NCBI RefSeq assembly: GCF_011440395.1
Contig: NZ_JAAOIX010000011.1
Coordinates: 1-64,000, forward strand
Length of the DNA: 64,000 nt
Source of the DNA: Pseudomaricurvus alcaniphilus
GTDB lineage: Bacteria > Pseudomonadota > Gammaproteobacteria > Pseudomonadales > Cellvibrionaceae
Direction of reading: 5' to 3'
The position numbers and the translations under genes are program-made. Shown here one piece after another: positions 1 through 8,382 of the stretch (its first letter is position 1; each line of letters starts with the position of its first letter). Below the pieces are notes generated by a model. That model had not been told where the DNA came from and ran no database searches. It worked only from the letters and a program-made list of their open reading frames with translations.

Positions 1-71
1 GTCCGGGACAAAGTTAGTGAACCCGCTTGCGGCTTCGCGTCCCGTCCTGGCTTGGTAGTTTCTACAGGCAG

Positions 72-95
72 AAAAAAAGCCGCCATAGGGCAGCT
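72..95 (-). terminator. Rho-independent terminator of the tRNA-Val/tRNA-Asp unit
   Basis: Read on the minus strand, AGCTGCC, a four-base loop (CTAT) and GGCGGCT form a seven-pair stem with one G-U pair, followed by a run of seven T. It lies 11 bases beyond the tRNA-Asp CCA end, the expected place to end the two-tRNA transcript. Confidence 0.85.
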
Positions 96-106
96 TCTTC
101 GAATAG

Positions 107-183
107 TGGCGGACCGGACGGGACTTGAACCCGCGACCTCCGGCGTGACAGGCCGGCATTCTAACCAACTGAACTACCGGTCC
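107..183 (-). tRNA. tRNA-Asp (anticodon GUC)
   Basis: The minus strand shows a complete 77-nt cloverleaf. The acceptor stem is GGACCGG / CCGGTCC with discriminator G and an encoded CCA. The D-loop contains TAGTTCAGTTGGTTAGAAT, the anticodon loop is CTGTCAC (GUC), and the T-arm contains GGGTTCGAGTCCC. It closely resembles the standard enterobacterial tRNA-Asp. It is transcribed after tRNA-Val, which lies 45 bp upstream, from a shared promoter. This is a queuosine-type (GUN) anticodon, of interest given the DUF3524 glycosyltransferase at 55-56 kb. Confidence 0.97.
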
Positions 184-228
184 GCATTTCTTGCCTGCGC
201 CAACTTCTCCTATCACGCAGAGAGAAAG

Positions 229-304
229 TGGTGGGTGGAGAGGGGATCGAACCCCCGACCCTCGCCTTGTAAGGGCGATGCTCTCCCAGCTGAGCTATCC
301 ACCC
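229..304 (-). tRNA. tRNA-Val (anticodon UAC)
   Basis: The minus strand has a 76-nt cloverleaf with acceptor stem GGGTGGA / TCCACCC, discriminator A and encoded CCA. The D-arm is TAGCTCAGCTGGGAGAGC, the anticodon loop is CTTACAA (UAC), and the T-arm is GGGTTCGATCCC. It is first in the two-gene tRNA transcript. Confidence 0.97.
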
Positions 305-322
305 GCTTGGCAAGAGTCGCGC

Positions 323-350
323 ATTCTACTGAAATACCATGTATAGTCAA
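323..350 (-). promoter_or_regulatory. Sigma-70 promoter of the tRNA-Val/tRNA-Asp unit
   Basis: On the minus strand a -35 box TTGACT (345-350) and a -10 box TAGAAT (323-328) are separated by 16 bp. Transcription would start around 316, about 12 bases before the mature tRNA-Val 5' end. A GC-rich GCGCG follows the -10 box, as is common for stringently controlled stable-RNA promoters; that reading is an inference. Confidence 0.75.
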
Positions 351-453
351 CGGCTTTCTACAAAATAGTGAAACAAACTGTAACCTGTTGATTTTATGAA
401 CAATTGAATGTACAAACTGGAGCTTACAACAGTCTCATTCACGGCCAGGATTC

Positions 454-1944
454 ATGCCTGATCAGGAGAAACTTCAACACCATCTGCGCCAGCTAGCCGC
501 CGCCCTGCTGCTGGTGAGCTGCCTGTCGCTGCTACTGGTGTTTCTGCACTGGGATATCAAGCCGGACCTGCTGGTGCTGGCATGGTTGGTGATTGCCCTG
601 CAAAGCCTGTTTATCATTGACATCCAGATCAGCCGCAGGCGCCATAAACGCTCGGAGAAGCAACTGAAAACGGCCCGCACCGACCTCGAGCAGCGGGTCA
701 GTGAGCGCACTGACCGGATGCGCCACATTAACAACCAGTTGTACGACGAAATTGCCAAGCACGAATTGACCGAAGTGCGATTGCGGGAAACCCAGGAATA
801 CTTGCACAGTATTATCAATTCGATGCCCTCGGAATTGATCGGCGTCACCCGCGACGGTGAAATCACCCACTGGAATACTGCCGCCCAAAAAGCGACCAAT
901 ATCCCGGCGGATCTGGCCCTGGGGCGCAACCTGCACGATATCTATCCCGAACTGCCGGTCGACAGCAAGCTGATCAACGAGACCATTAGCAACGGTGCGC
1001 CGCAAACCCGCGAGAATCTTGCCCACAACTTTGGCGATGAGCGCCGACACATAGACATGACCATCTACCCCCTGATGTCCAGCCAATTGACCGGGGTGGT
1101 CATTCGCGTCGATGACGTTTCACTGCGTGTGCGCATGGAATCCATGATGATTCAAAACGAGAAAATGATGTCGCTGGGGGAACTGGCGGCCGGCATTGCT
1201 CACGAGATCAACAATCCGCTGACGGCGATAATGAACAGCGTACAGAACATTTACCGTCGCACTTCCATGGAATTACCACAAAACAAACTTAAAGCTGAGG
1301 AGCTAGGTACATCCCTTGAACAGGTGCAGGCCTATTTACAGACGCGGGAAATTTTCAGCTTTCTGGACGCTATACAAGAAGCTGGCGAGCGCTCGGCCAA
1401 GATCGTCAATAACATGCTGGAATTCTCTCGCACCAGCATATCGGAGCGCCAGTTAACCGATATCGGTGCCCTGATCGACCACAGCCTGGAACTGGCCGTC
1501 AACTCCTTTGGCCTGGCAAGTGCCACAGGCAAAAAAAACGTCCGTATCAAGAAGGAGTTCTACCCCAACCTGCCGCTTATCGACTGCTCACAAATTGAAC
1601 TGCAACAGGTTTTTCTGAACCTGATCATCAATGCCTATCAAGCTTTTGGCCTGGACCAGACTAAATCGACCGTGGAGCCAATGCTGACATTGAGAACCCG
1701 CGCCGACTCCCGCTATATTTATATTGAGATAGAAGATAACGGGCCGGGCATCCCCGAGTCGATTTGCCGCCATATCTTCGAACCCTTCTTTACCACCAAA
1801 GAGGCCGGTCAGGGCACCGGTCTCGGCCTGTCTATTTCATATTTTATTATTACCGAACACCACGATGGCACCATCGAGGTTGAAACCGAGCCGGGGCGAG
1901 GCACCACGTTTATTATCTCGCTGCCGATTACATCGTCAAAATAG
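454..1944 (+). CDS. PAS-domain sensor histidine kinase, membrane-anchored
   Basis: A 496-residue sensor kinase. Residues about 12-31 and 37-57 form two membrane segments with almost no periplasmic loop, followed by a coiled coil (60-120), a PAS domain (about 115-225), a HisKA dimerisation domain with phospho-acceptor His250 in GIAHEINNPLT, and a HATPase domain. The HATPase shows the N box (LNLIINAYQA), G1 (DNGPGIP), F box (EPFFTTK) and G2 (GTGLGLS). The His box with EINNPL is typical of the NtrB-like HPK4 group. It should autophosphorylate in response to an unknown, probably membrane or cytoplasmic, signal. No response regulator is adjacent, so it is an orphan here. The ATG at 454 gives a complete protein. 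Confidence 0.9.
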   Translation: MPDQEKLQHHLRQLAAALLLVSCLSLLLVFLHWDIKPDLLVLAWLVIALQSLFIIDIQISRRRHKRSEKQLKTARTDLEQRVSERTDRMRHINNQLYDEIAKHELTEVRLRETQEYLHSIINSMPSELIGVTRDGEITHWNTAAQKATNIPADLALGRNLHDIYPELPVDSKLINETISNGAPQTRENLAHNFGDERRHIDMTIYPLMSSQLTGVVIRVDDVSLRVRMESMMIQNEKMMSLGELAAGIAHEINNPLTAIMNSVQNIYRRTSMELPQNKLKAEELGTSLEQVQAYLQTREIFSFLDAIQEAGERSAKIVNNMLEFSRTSISERQLTDIGALIDHSLELAVNSFGLASATGKKNVRIKKEFYPNLPLIDCSQIELQQVFLNLIINAYQAFGLDQTKSTVEPMLTLRTRADSRYIYIEIEDNGPGIPESICRHIFEPFFTTKEAGQGTGLGLSISYFIITEHHDGTIEVETEPGRGTTFIISLPITSSK

Positions 1945-1963
1945 AAGCTGGCTGCTGCCTTTT

Positions 1964-2719
1964 ATGCCTTTTATTAAAGTCCTGACCTGTCTTTTCTGTT
2001 GCGCGAGTGCATTGCTTCTGGCTGCTTGCCAGAGCGCCCCGGTACACACTGTTTCCTATCTGCAACTGCAAACGGCCGCTGAGCGACTGCTGCAACAAGC
2101 CATTTACGTGCAGACGGCGCAGCAATACCTGGCCAGCAATCCGGTGTACAGCGACAGCCCCGCAGACACCGCCACAAGCACCGCTGCGGCAGACTTGTGC
2201 GAGCAGTGGCAAGCCGTTAACTGGGCATTGGTGGCAGGAGCCGACGGGTTTTACCGGGCCTCGCTGCGCGAGCACAGGTTCAATTACGGGGGCGAAGACG
2301 TAGCACCGAGCGCCTATGAATTTCTCCAGGCAGAACAATCTGCGGCTTTAAAACAGGTGCGCGGGATAATCGTGCGCTTCGGCCGGGAAGCGGTCTGTGC
2401 CGCGGAAGTGCTGCAGGGCAAGCTCGAAACAGCTATGGAGGAAAATGTCGCCCGGGAGTTACTGGACTACGCGCGGCAACACCCGGCGGCCCCGGCCACA
2501 GGCGAGCAGGTACCAACCCTGGCCGGCAACCGCGACCTGACCAGCAACCCGGGTCGCTCTTACTTTATGCTTGAAAATCGCAGCCGCTCCAACGACTGCC
2601 CCCAGCCGCGCATGTATATTCTGCAAAATCAATGGCCGAATGAGGCCTATATTGTCGTCTGCGAAAAGCAGCAGCAACTATTTCACTGTGAGTGGGGCCG
2701 CTGTGAGCAGCGCCAGTAA
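1964..2719 (+). CDS. Predicted lipoprotein of unknown function
   Basis: A 251-residue protein. The ATG at 1964 starts a clear lipoprotein signal: a short positive N-terminus, a hydrophobic stretch, and the lipobox LAAC with Cys22. An in-frame upstream start at 1865 would bury the signal inside the kinase gene, so I rejected it. The mature part is Ala/Gln-rich and mostly helical by composition, and its C-terminus has several cysteines (NDCPQPR, VVCEKQQQ, FHCEWGRCEQ) that could form disulfides in the periplasm. I do not recognise a family. It begins 19 bp after the kinase stop, so co-transcription is likely, but a functional link to the kinase is inference. Confidence 0.75.
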   Translation: MPFIKVLTCLFCCASALLLAACQSAPVHTVSYLQLQTAAERLLQQAIYVQTAQQYLASNPVYSDSPADTATSTAAADLCEQWQAVNWALVAGADGFYRASLREHRFNYGGEDVAPSAYEFLQAEQSAALKQVRGIIVRFGREAVCAAEVLQGKLETAMEENVARELLDYARQHPAAPATGEQVPTLAGNRDLTSNPGRSYFMLENRSRSNDCPQPRMYILQNQWPNEAYIVVCEKQQQLFHCEWGRCEQRQ

Positions 2720-2802
2720 GACGCGACTGTACGCCTGGCAACCGCGGCCAGATACCTTGCGCTCGCGAACGGCGGTGACTCGCGTGACGAAAATGAGATG
2801 TG

Positions 2803-3297
2803 CTAGCGATAGCCGCCATTGAGATAAATCAGCGGCTCGATGATCGCGTCAGTTGGCACCGCCACTTTTTCTATTCTGGCGATAAAAATCCTGTGGGTGC
2901 CATAGTCCATTTGCTGCTCGGTTTTACAGGTAAATACCGCCAGGCAGTCCTGCAGATAAGGCAGCTCAGCGCTGGTATTCCAATTGCCCACCGCAAAGCG
3001 ACCAATACCCTCTTCCCCGCCGGAACAGCGGTTGGATATATCTTCCTGCTGGCGACTGAGTAAATTAACGCAAAATCTGCCACTGGCTGAAATGGCCGAG
3101 TGAATGGACGCCTGCTTGTTGACGCAGACCAGCAGCGACGGTGGCGTATCAGATACCGACGTCACCGAGGTGGCCGTCATGGCAAACGGTTGTTGTTGCT
3201 GGTCCACCGAAGAGATAACACAGACGCCCGAAGCCAGGCGCCTCATACCCTCCCGCATATCGACTTCCACAGCAGGACCTACTTCCAGGGTTTGCAT
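2803..3297 (-). CDS. Flavin reductase family protein (FMN-binding split barrel)
   Basis: A 164-residue protein of the HpaC/RutF-like flavin reductase family, which uses NAD(P)H to reduce free FMN or FAD for a partner monooxygenase. It shows the family signature: LASGVCVISS near the N-terminus, AMTATSVTSVSDTPPSLLVCVNK, FCVNLLS, and a C-terminal LIYLNGGYR. I chose the ATG at 3297 because GAGG lies at ribosome-binding distance; the longer in-frame start at 3342 has none. No flavin-dependent monooxygenase is adjacent, so the partner is unknown. Confidence 0.85.
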   Translation of the reverse strand: MQTLEVGPAVEVDMREGMRRLASGVCVISSVDQQQQPFAMTATSVTSVSDTPPSLLVCVNKQASIHSAISASGRFCVNLLSRQQEDISNRCSGGEEGIGRFAVGNWNTSAELPYLQDCLAVFTCKTEQQMDYGTHRIFIARIEKVAVPTDAIIEPLIYLNGGYR

Positions 3298-3474
3298 TGT
3301 TACCTCGTCGCTCAAATGTCTACAGATGCTATTGTAAACCATTTGTAATAACCCCGGCAGCTTAGAGATCCCCTAAAGTCCAGTATTGCGGCATTGCCCG
3401 GCACACAAGGCGGTCGTAACTCACCAGTCGCGCGGGTATAATGCCCGGCTTTTAGTTGAGTCGATCGCCCCCGC

Positions 3475-4575
3475 ATGACCATTAATCTCGTATACCCGGA
3501 CCAGTACCCCGACCAGTTAGCTGCCAAAGCCAGCAAAATTACCGCGCTGATGAGCCCGTTCTCAGCACCCGCTGTCGAGGTGTTTGAGTCGCCGCCCAGT
3601 CACTTCCGGATGCGGGCGGAATTCAAGGTCTGGCACGCCGACGGCGCCGCTCATTACGCCATGTACCAGCCCGGGCAGTACAAGCAACCCTTTGTGATCG
3701 AAGACTTCCCGGTGGGCAGCGAGGCTATCAATCGCCTGATGCCACTGCTGCTGCAAGCCATTAATCGCTCCTCGCTGTTGTCGAAACGCCTGTTCCAGGT
3801 AGAGTTTCTCACCACGCTGTCAAACCAGTGTGTTATCAGCCTGATTTATCATCGACCGCTGGATGAAAACTGGCGCCATGAGGCCGAACAGCTCGCCGCT
3901 GCTCTCGATATCAATATTGTCGGCCGCAGCCGCAAGCAAAAGCTGGTGATAGGTAACGACTATGTTACCGAGACCCTGAAGGTGGGCACACAGGAATACC
4001 GCTACCAGCAAATCGAGACCAGCTTTACCCAGCCGAACGCCAGGGTGTGCGAAAAGATGCTGTCCTGGGCAGTGGCTGCAGCGGAGGGCCTGGGCGGTGA
4101 CTTGCTGGAGCTCTATTGTGGCAACGGCAATTTCACCCTGCCACTGGCGCGACACTTTGAGCGGGTGCTGGCGACGGAAATTTCCAAAACCTCGGTAAAT
4201 TCCGCGCTCCACAATATGACACTGAACGGCGTGGACAATATCCAGGTGGTGCGCATGTCCAGCGAGGAGTTTACCCAAGCCATGGACAAGCAACGAGCGT
4301 TCCGCCGTCTGCGCGAAATCGACCTGGACGCCTACAACTTTTCCACTATTTTTGTCGATCCGCCGCGAGCCGGGCTGGACGCCGACACCCTGGCCATGGT
4401 GCAAAGATTCCCCAATATACTCTACGTATCCTGCAACCCGGAAACCCTGGCAGACAACCTGGCACAGCTGACTGACAGCCACGACATCGAGCGACTGGCC
4501 TTGTTTGACCAATTCCCCTACACCAACCATATTGAGTCGGGCGTGTTGCTCAAGCGCAAAACAGAAGCGATTTGA
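3475..4575 (+). CDS. trmA: tRNA (uracil-5-)-methyltransferase
   Basis: At 366 residues it has the same length as E. coli TrmA, which makes 5-methyluridine at position 54 in the T-loop of tRNAs using S-adenosylmethionine. The SAM-binding motif LELYCGNGNFTLPLA, the motif FVDPPRAGLD and the catalytic motif YVSCNPETL (nucleophile Cys320) are intact, and the C-terminus HIESGVLLKRK carries the conserved glutamate. It lacks the N-terminal TRAM domain and [4Fe-4S] cysteines of RlmC/RlmD, which supports TrmA. A perfect TATAAT -10 box sits at 3437-3442, about 30 bp upstream of the ATG. It converges with the next gene, only 4 bp apart. Confidence 0.95.
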   Translation: MTINLVYPDQYPDQLAAKASKITALMSPFSAPAVEVFESPPSHFRMRAEFKVWHADGAAHYAMYQPGQYKQPFVIEDFPVGSEAINRLMPLLLQAINRSSLLSKRLFQVEFLTTLSNQCVISLIYHRPLDENWRHEAEQLAAALDINIVGRSRKQKLVIGNDYVTETLKVGTQEYRYQQIETSFTQPNARVCEKMLSWAVAAAEGLGGDLLELYCGNGNFTLPLARHFERVLATEISKTSVNSALHNMTLNGVDNIQVVRMSSEEFTQAMDKQRAFRRLREIDLDAYNFSTIFVDPPRAGLDADTLAMVQRFPNILYVSCNPETLADNLAQLTDSHDIERLALFDQFPYTNHIESGVLLKRKTEAI

Positions 4576-4579
4576 TTAA

Positions 4580-5041
4580 TTAAAACTTGGCCACCAGGAT
4601 ACGCTTGGCGGCATCCAGGACAAATTCCCGGTGATCCCTTTCCAGTTGCTCGCGCTGGCTGTCGAACTGTAATTTCTGTTTGGTACTGAGCTTTTTCCAT
4701 TCGCCGAGAATGGGGATATGATCGGTGGCAGCAGCCAAATGGTAAAAAGCCACATAGGCCTGCCGGGTATCCTCCTCCACTGCCAGGCCGTCGAGCATAA
4801 CCTTGATGCGAATGGCCCCTTCGGTCAGTGTGAGCTGGTCGTCCAGCATACCCCGGGCGATCAGCTGAATACTTTTGATCAGGCGCAGCCGCTGTGCCGC
4901 CCGCTCCTCGGCCATGGCGTCCAGTTGCTGCTGGCGCTCCTGCTCCATCTTTCTCACTCGCAGCAGGTAGTAAATTGCCACCCCCGCCAGAACCAGGACG
5001 ATTACCACTGCCAGTACTGCCAATATTGTTAAGCTATTCAA
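4580..5041 (-). CDS. DUF2489 family membrane-anchored protein
   Basis: A 153-residue protein with an N-terminal membrane anchor (residues about 4-25), a short basic linker, and a helical cytoplasmic domain. The pattern RLIKSIQLIARGMLDDQLTLTEGAIRIKVMLDGL, followed by AYVAFYHLAAATDHIPILGEWKKLSTKQK, matches the DUF2489 family of gammaproteobacteria. No function is established for that family. The gene runs convergent to trmA, and its promoter region abuts a mobile repeat copy at 5106. Confidence 0.8.
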   Translation of the reverse strand: MNSLTILAVLAVVIVLVLAGVAIYYLLRVRKMEQERQQQLDAMAEERAAQRLRLIKSIQLIARGMLDDQLTLTEGAIRIKVMLDGLAVEEDTRQAYVAFYHLAAATDHIPILGEWKKLSTKQKLQFDSQREQLERDHREFVLDAAKRILVAKF

Positions 5042-5105
5042 TGTTCTACTCTCTATTTTTTGCTCTCGTTAGCTGCTGTAAAGCTTGTGTAACGTTTAAA
5101 CACTA

Positions 5106-5414
5106 CCTAATTACGCCTATGAATAAGCCAATCGGCGATAGTAAACATATACCCTGTAGCCCTTGGGACAGCAGCTTTGCTCCCGGCCTGGCTCCAGGGG
5201 CTTGCTTTCAAGACTCGCCGTGCCCAAAGCACTCGCTGCGCTCGCGGGGCAGGCTCAGGTTCCATCCATGCACCCAAAGCACTCGCTCCGCTCGCGGGGC
5301 GGGCTCGAGGCTCCACGACAGCATCCCTGCTGTCGAGGGTCTTGAAAGCAAGCCCCCGAAGCCAGACCTAACATAGTGCCGGCTGCACGACGCTTAGCTT
5401 AGGTGGTAATTAGG
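5106..5414 (+). mobile_element. MITE-like element, copy 1 (expanded form)
   Basis: The ends are CCTAATTAC and GTAATTAGG, flanked by near-identical 8-bp direct repeats AAACACTA (5098-5105) and AAACGCTA (5415-5422). The body matches the three other copies in this window (8021, 44206, 50041). At 309 bp it is 68 bp longer than copy 4, because two similar 36-bp segments beginning CCCAAAGCACTCGCT and ending GGGGCnGGCTC are inserted on either side of the GGTTCCATCCATG block. The right target duplicate overlaps the rmuC stop codon. No transposase is encoded. Confidence 0.85.
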
Positions 5415-5419
5415 AAACG

Positions 5420-6913
5420 CTAGGACTCATCTTCAAGCAATGCCACTTCGGATTCCGGCAACATGCCCGGAGGAAATTGCTTTTTGGTTTTCGCGCCCAG
5501 CTTGCGCAGGCCGTCGACCCGCTTGACCAAATTGCCATTACCATCCACCAAACGCTTGCGGGCCAGGTCGTATGCGTCACCGGTTTTCTGGATCTGCCGG
5601 CCAACCTCGTTCATCGCCTCTAGCAGACGAGCAAACTGATCGTGCAAGCCACCGGCCTGGCGGGCAATCTCTTCGGCGTTGCGATTCTGCTTTTCATAAC
5701 GCCAGATGTTTTCCACTGTGCGCAGCATCGCCAGCAGTGTGGTCGGGCTGACCAAAATAATCTGCTTTTCATAGGCTTCCTGAAACAGCGATTGATCTGC
5801 CTGCAGGGCCAGCATAAAGGCCGCCTCGATCGGCACGAATAAAAATACAAAATCGAGACTGCGAATTCCCTCCAGTTTTTCGTAGGACTTGCTGCTGAGC
5901 TGCTGGATATGTGCGCGCAGCGACCCCAGGTGCAACTTTAACAGGCGCTCCTGCTCGGCTTTTTCCGCGGCATTCATAAATTGCTCGTAATGCAGCAGGG
6001 ATACCTTGGAGTCGATGACGATATCTTTTTGTTCTGGCAGGCGCACAATAACGTCGGGGTTGCGGCGTCTGCCGTGCTCATCTTTCAGCGCCACCTGGAC
6101 CTCGTACTCGCGCCCCTTCTGTAACCCCGACTGCTCCAACAGCCGTTCCAGGATCACCTCGCCCCAATTACCCTGGACTTTGGAATCGCCCTTCAGCGCA
6201 TTGGTGAGGTTGATGGCATCCTCTCCGATCTGGCGAGTCTGCTTTTGCAACTCAGCGATCTGGCCAACCAGCTGGTTGCGCTCTGCACTCTCCTTGTCGT
6301 AGGCGTCTTCAACTTTTTTGCGGAAGGCCTCGATTTGGGTCTTCAGTGGCTCCACACTGGCGTTGAGGGTGTGGCGGGACTGCTCGGCAAACTGGGACTG
6401 CTTGTCTGCAAAGATCTTGTTGGCCAGCAACTGAAATTCCCCATTCAATTGTTCGCGGGTTTCCCGTAGCAGTACCAGCTTTTCTTCCAGTGCCTGTTTC
6501 TCGCTGGCAGCGCGGGCCTCGAGCCCCTTGTGCTCGGCCAGCAACTGCTTGTAGTCCTGTTCTCTACGCACCACCTCCTGCTCCAGTTCATGCAACCGGG
6601 TAAGTGACTGGCGCGAACTGGCCAGTTGTTTCTGCACCTCACTGAACTCCCCTTGCAGCAACCTGTGCTCTTGCTGCCGCTGCTGCAGCTGGGTTTGCTG
6701 TTGCTGGCAGAGCGCCGAGCGGTGATTTAACTCCTGCCGCAACAGGCCGATCTGGCGCAACTGGTCCTGTTCGATCTGGCCAAATTCACTGCTCAGTCGC
6801 ATTTGTAACCACTGTTGGCGGCGCTGATGTAACCAGCAGCCGAGCAGCGCCGCCACGCATAGCCCGGCCAGAAATGCCGCAATTTCATGGATTGAGAGGG
6901 TAAAACTGGTCAT
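5420..6913 (-). CDS. rmuC: DNA recombination protein RmuC
   Basis: A 497-residue protein with an N-terminal membrane segment (about 10-26), a long coiled coil rich in Gln and Glu (about 35-200), and the conserved RmuC domain. The domain includes GNWGEVILERLLEQSGLQKG, RRNPDVIVRLPEQKDIVIDSKVSL and FVFLFVPIEAAFMLAL. RmuC limits inversions at short inverted repeats in E. coli and its core resembles restriction-endonuclease folds; the DSKVS segment fits that catalytic core. The stop codon lies within the target duplication of mobile element copy 1, so insertion occurred exactly at the gene end without loss of the reading frame. Confidence 0.93.
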   Translation of the reverse strand: MTSFTLSIHEIAAFLAGLCVAALLGCWLHQRRQQWLQMRLSSEFGQIEQDQLRQIGLLRQELNHRSALCQQQQTQLQQRQQEHRLLQGEFSEVQKQLASSRQSLTRLHELEQEVVRREQDYKQLLAEHKGLEARAASEKQALEEKLVLLRETREQLNGEFQLLANKIFADKQSQFAEQSRHTLNASVEPLKTQIEAFRKKVEDAYDKESAERNQLVGQIAELQKQTRQIGEDAINLTNALKGDSKVQGNWGEVILERLLEQSGLQKGREYEVQVALKDEHGRRRNPDVIVRLPEQKDIVIDSKVSLLHYEQFMNAAEKAEQERLLKLHLGSLRAHIQQLSSKSYEKLEGIRSLDFVFLFVPIEAAFMLALQADQSLFQEAYEKQIILVSPTTLLAMLRTVENIWRYEKQNRNAEEIARQAGGLHDQFARLLEAMNEVGRQIQKTGDAYDLARKRLVDGNGNLVKRVDGLRKLGAKTKKQFPPGMLPESEVALLEDES

Positions 6914-7016
6914 TTAGCCATTTCCAATTTATGCTTTTAGCCGCACTTTTTGCCAGAACCGCGCTCACCAAAACAATAGTCTTTAAAATAATAACGTTAC
7001 GCTGTACGGCCCGAAT

Positions 7017-7448
7017 ATGTCTGAATTGCCCCAGGAAACCACCCGGTTAATCAAGCGACACTGTGCCGCTGCCTACGGTGCCTATGATAAACAAGACTTC
7101 AAGTCAGCGCTGCGTCTATTTTATCAAGCCTGGCTCCTGCTTCCCAAACCCCAGGCGCAATACCCCGAAGCTGGCTGGATATTGACCGGTATCGGTGATA
7201 CCTACTATCGCCTCGGTCAATACCAGCAGGCCTGCGAGGCCCTGCAGTCAGCCGACTTCTGTCCGGACACCAGCGACAACCCGTTTATCCACTTGCGCCT
7301 CGGTCAATGCCTGCACCATATGGACCGGCAGCAGGCCGCCAAAGATCACCTCTGCAAAGCCCATCGGGGCGGCGGCGACGCTATTTTTAGCGCTGAAGCG
7401 CCTTTGTATTTGCAGCTAATCGCCGACCAGTTTGTGGAAAAAGCCTGA
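7017..7448 (+). CDS. Small tetratricopeptide-repeat protein
   Basis: A 143-residue soluble protein made almost entirely of TPR-like helices. Repeats are visible at about residues 15-50 (AYGAYDKQDFKSALRLFYQA), 55-88 (ILTGIGDTYYRLGQYQQACEAL) and 90-125 (FIHLRLGQCLHHMDRQQAAKDHL). No signal peptide or catalytic motif is present, so it probably mediates protein contacts. It resembles small TPR proteins of marine gammaproteobacteria with no assigned role. It is divergent from rmuC with about 100 bp between them. Confidence 0.75.
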   Translation: MSELPQETTRLIKRHCAAAYGAYDKQDFKSALRLFYQAWLLLPKPQAQYPEAGWILTGIGDTYYRLGQYQQACEALQSADFCPDTSDNPFIHLRLGQCLHHMDRQQAAKDHLCKAHRGGGDAIFSAEAPLYLQLIADQFVEKA

Positions 7449-7695
7449 CAGCGAACTTCATATGCATGCTACAGCCAGGTTATTGCAAGCTGCAAACAGG
7501 CTTTTGCACGCTGCAATATGGGTGATTTTCTGTATGCAGTTCACATTTTCCCGGAAAAATAATCAGCCCCTGAATCCTGTGCTATTTTTAATAAGGGAAT
7601 GATTTCTATCAAGGCTGACGCCATAGCGGTGGCGTCATTGCCACCGGGCTGTTACCAGCAAACCGACAATTATAGATCTGAAAGGCTCCAGATAC

Positions 7696-7986
7696 ATGAA
7701 CACTTTGCAAACACTGATCGCCGCCACGCTATTTGGACTTACTGGCAGCGCCGCATTGGCCTGCACGCCGCCCCACCCGCCCGCACTGCCGGACCCCATG
7801 ACCGCGGTCACCCCGCAGATGGTAAAAGCCAAAAATGATGTCAAGGCGTTCCTGAGCCAGGGCGAGGCATTTCTTGATTGCAACAAGTCCACCAGAAGAC
7901 ACAACATTATGGTGGACGAGATGCACTCTGTGGCGGAAAACTTTAACCAAATCGTCCGCACCTATAAACAGCGAATGGCGGGCTAA
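7696..7986 (+). CDS. Small secreted protein, unknown function
   Basis: A 96-residue protein with a good Sec signal (MNTLQTLIAATLFGLTGSAA, probable cleavage after Ala22). The mature form of about 74 residues has a Pro-rich start (CTPPHPPALPDP) and a helical remainder. Two cysteines, Cys23 and Cys62, could form one disulfide. Cys23 sits just after the cleavage region, but ALAC is a poor lipobox, so soluble periplasmic export is favoured. I recognise no family. The preceding 247 bp (7449-7695) show no gene. Mobile element copy 2 begins 34 bp after the stop. Confidence 0.6.
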   Translation: MNTLQTLIAATLFGLTGSAALACTPPHPPALPDPMTAVTPQMVKAKNDVKAFLSQGEAFLDCNKSTRRHNIMVDEMHSVAENFNQIVRTYKQRMAG

Positions 7987-8020
7987 GGCCGCGGGCAGAA
8001 TTAACAGCAATATACCTGTA

Positions 8021-8260
8021 CCTAATTACCACCTAAGCCAAGCATCCTGCAGCCGGCACTATGTTAGGTCTGGCTTCGGGGGCTTGCTTTCAAGACCCTC
8101 GACAGCAGGGATGCTGTCGTGGAGCCTCCATGGATGGAACCACGGCGAGTCTTGAAAGCAAGTCCCTGCAGCCAGGCCGGGAGCAAAGCTACTGTCCCAA
8201 GGGCTACAGGGTATATGTTTGCTATCGCCGATAGCTGGCTTATTCATAGGCGGAATTAGG
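8021..8260 (-). mobile_element. MITE-like element, copy 2
   Basis: A 240-bp element in inverted orientation relative to copies 1 and 4. The plus strand begins CCTAATTACCACCTAAGC and ends GCGGAATTAGG; one end base differs from the other copies. Perfect 8-bp direct repeats TACCTGTA flank it (8013-8020 and 8261-8268), direct evidence of transposition. The core has the same paired arms GGGGCTTGCTTTCAAGAC-like / GTCTTGAAAGCAAGYCCC and the inner hairpin CGACAGCA-GGGA-type loop-TGCTGTCG seen in all copies. Confidence 0.9.
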
Positions 8261-8382
8261 TACCTGTAAGGCCTCGCCGGCAATTGAATTGCCAGGCACA
8301 AAGGAGTGCACGGTCAACCCGTGACAGCCCCGCCCGGCTGTGACATTATCCCGCCACTCTCTAACGATCAGCCCGGATATCC

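Noticed and set aside
52-399. A 115-residue frame over the tRNA region
   Set aside because: It reads through both tRNA genes and their promoter in antisense, so it is not protein coding.
7449-7695. Possible small RNA upstream of the secreted protein
   Set aside because: Only loose TGCAA repeats are visible; there is no promoter-plus-terminator pair to support an RNA gene.
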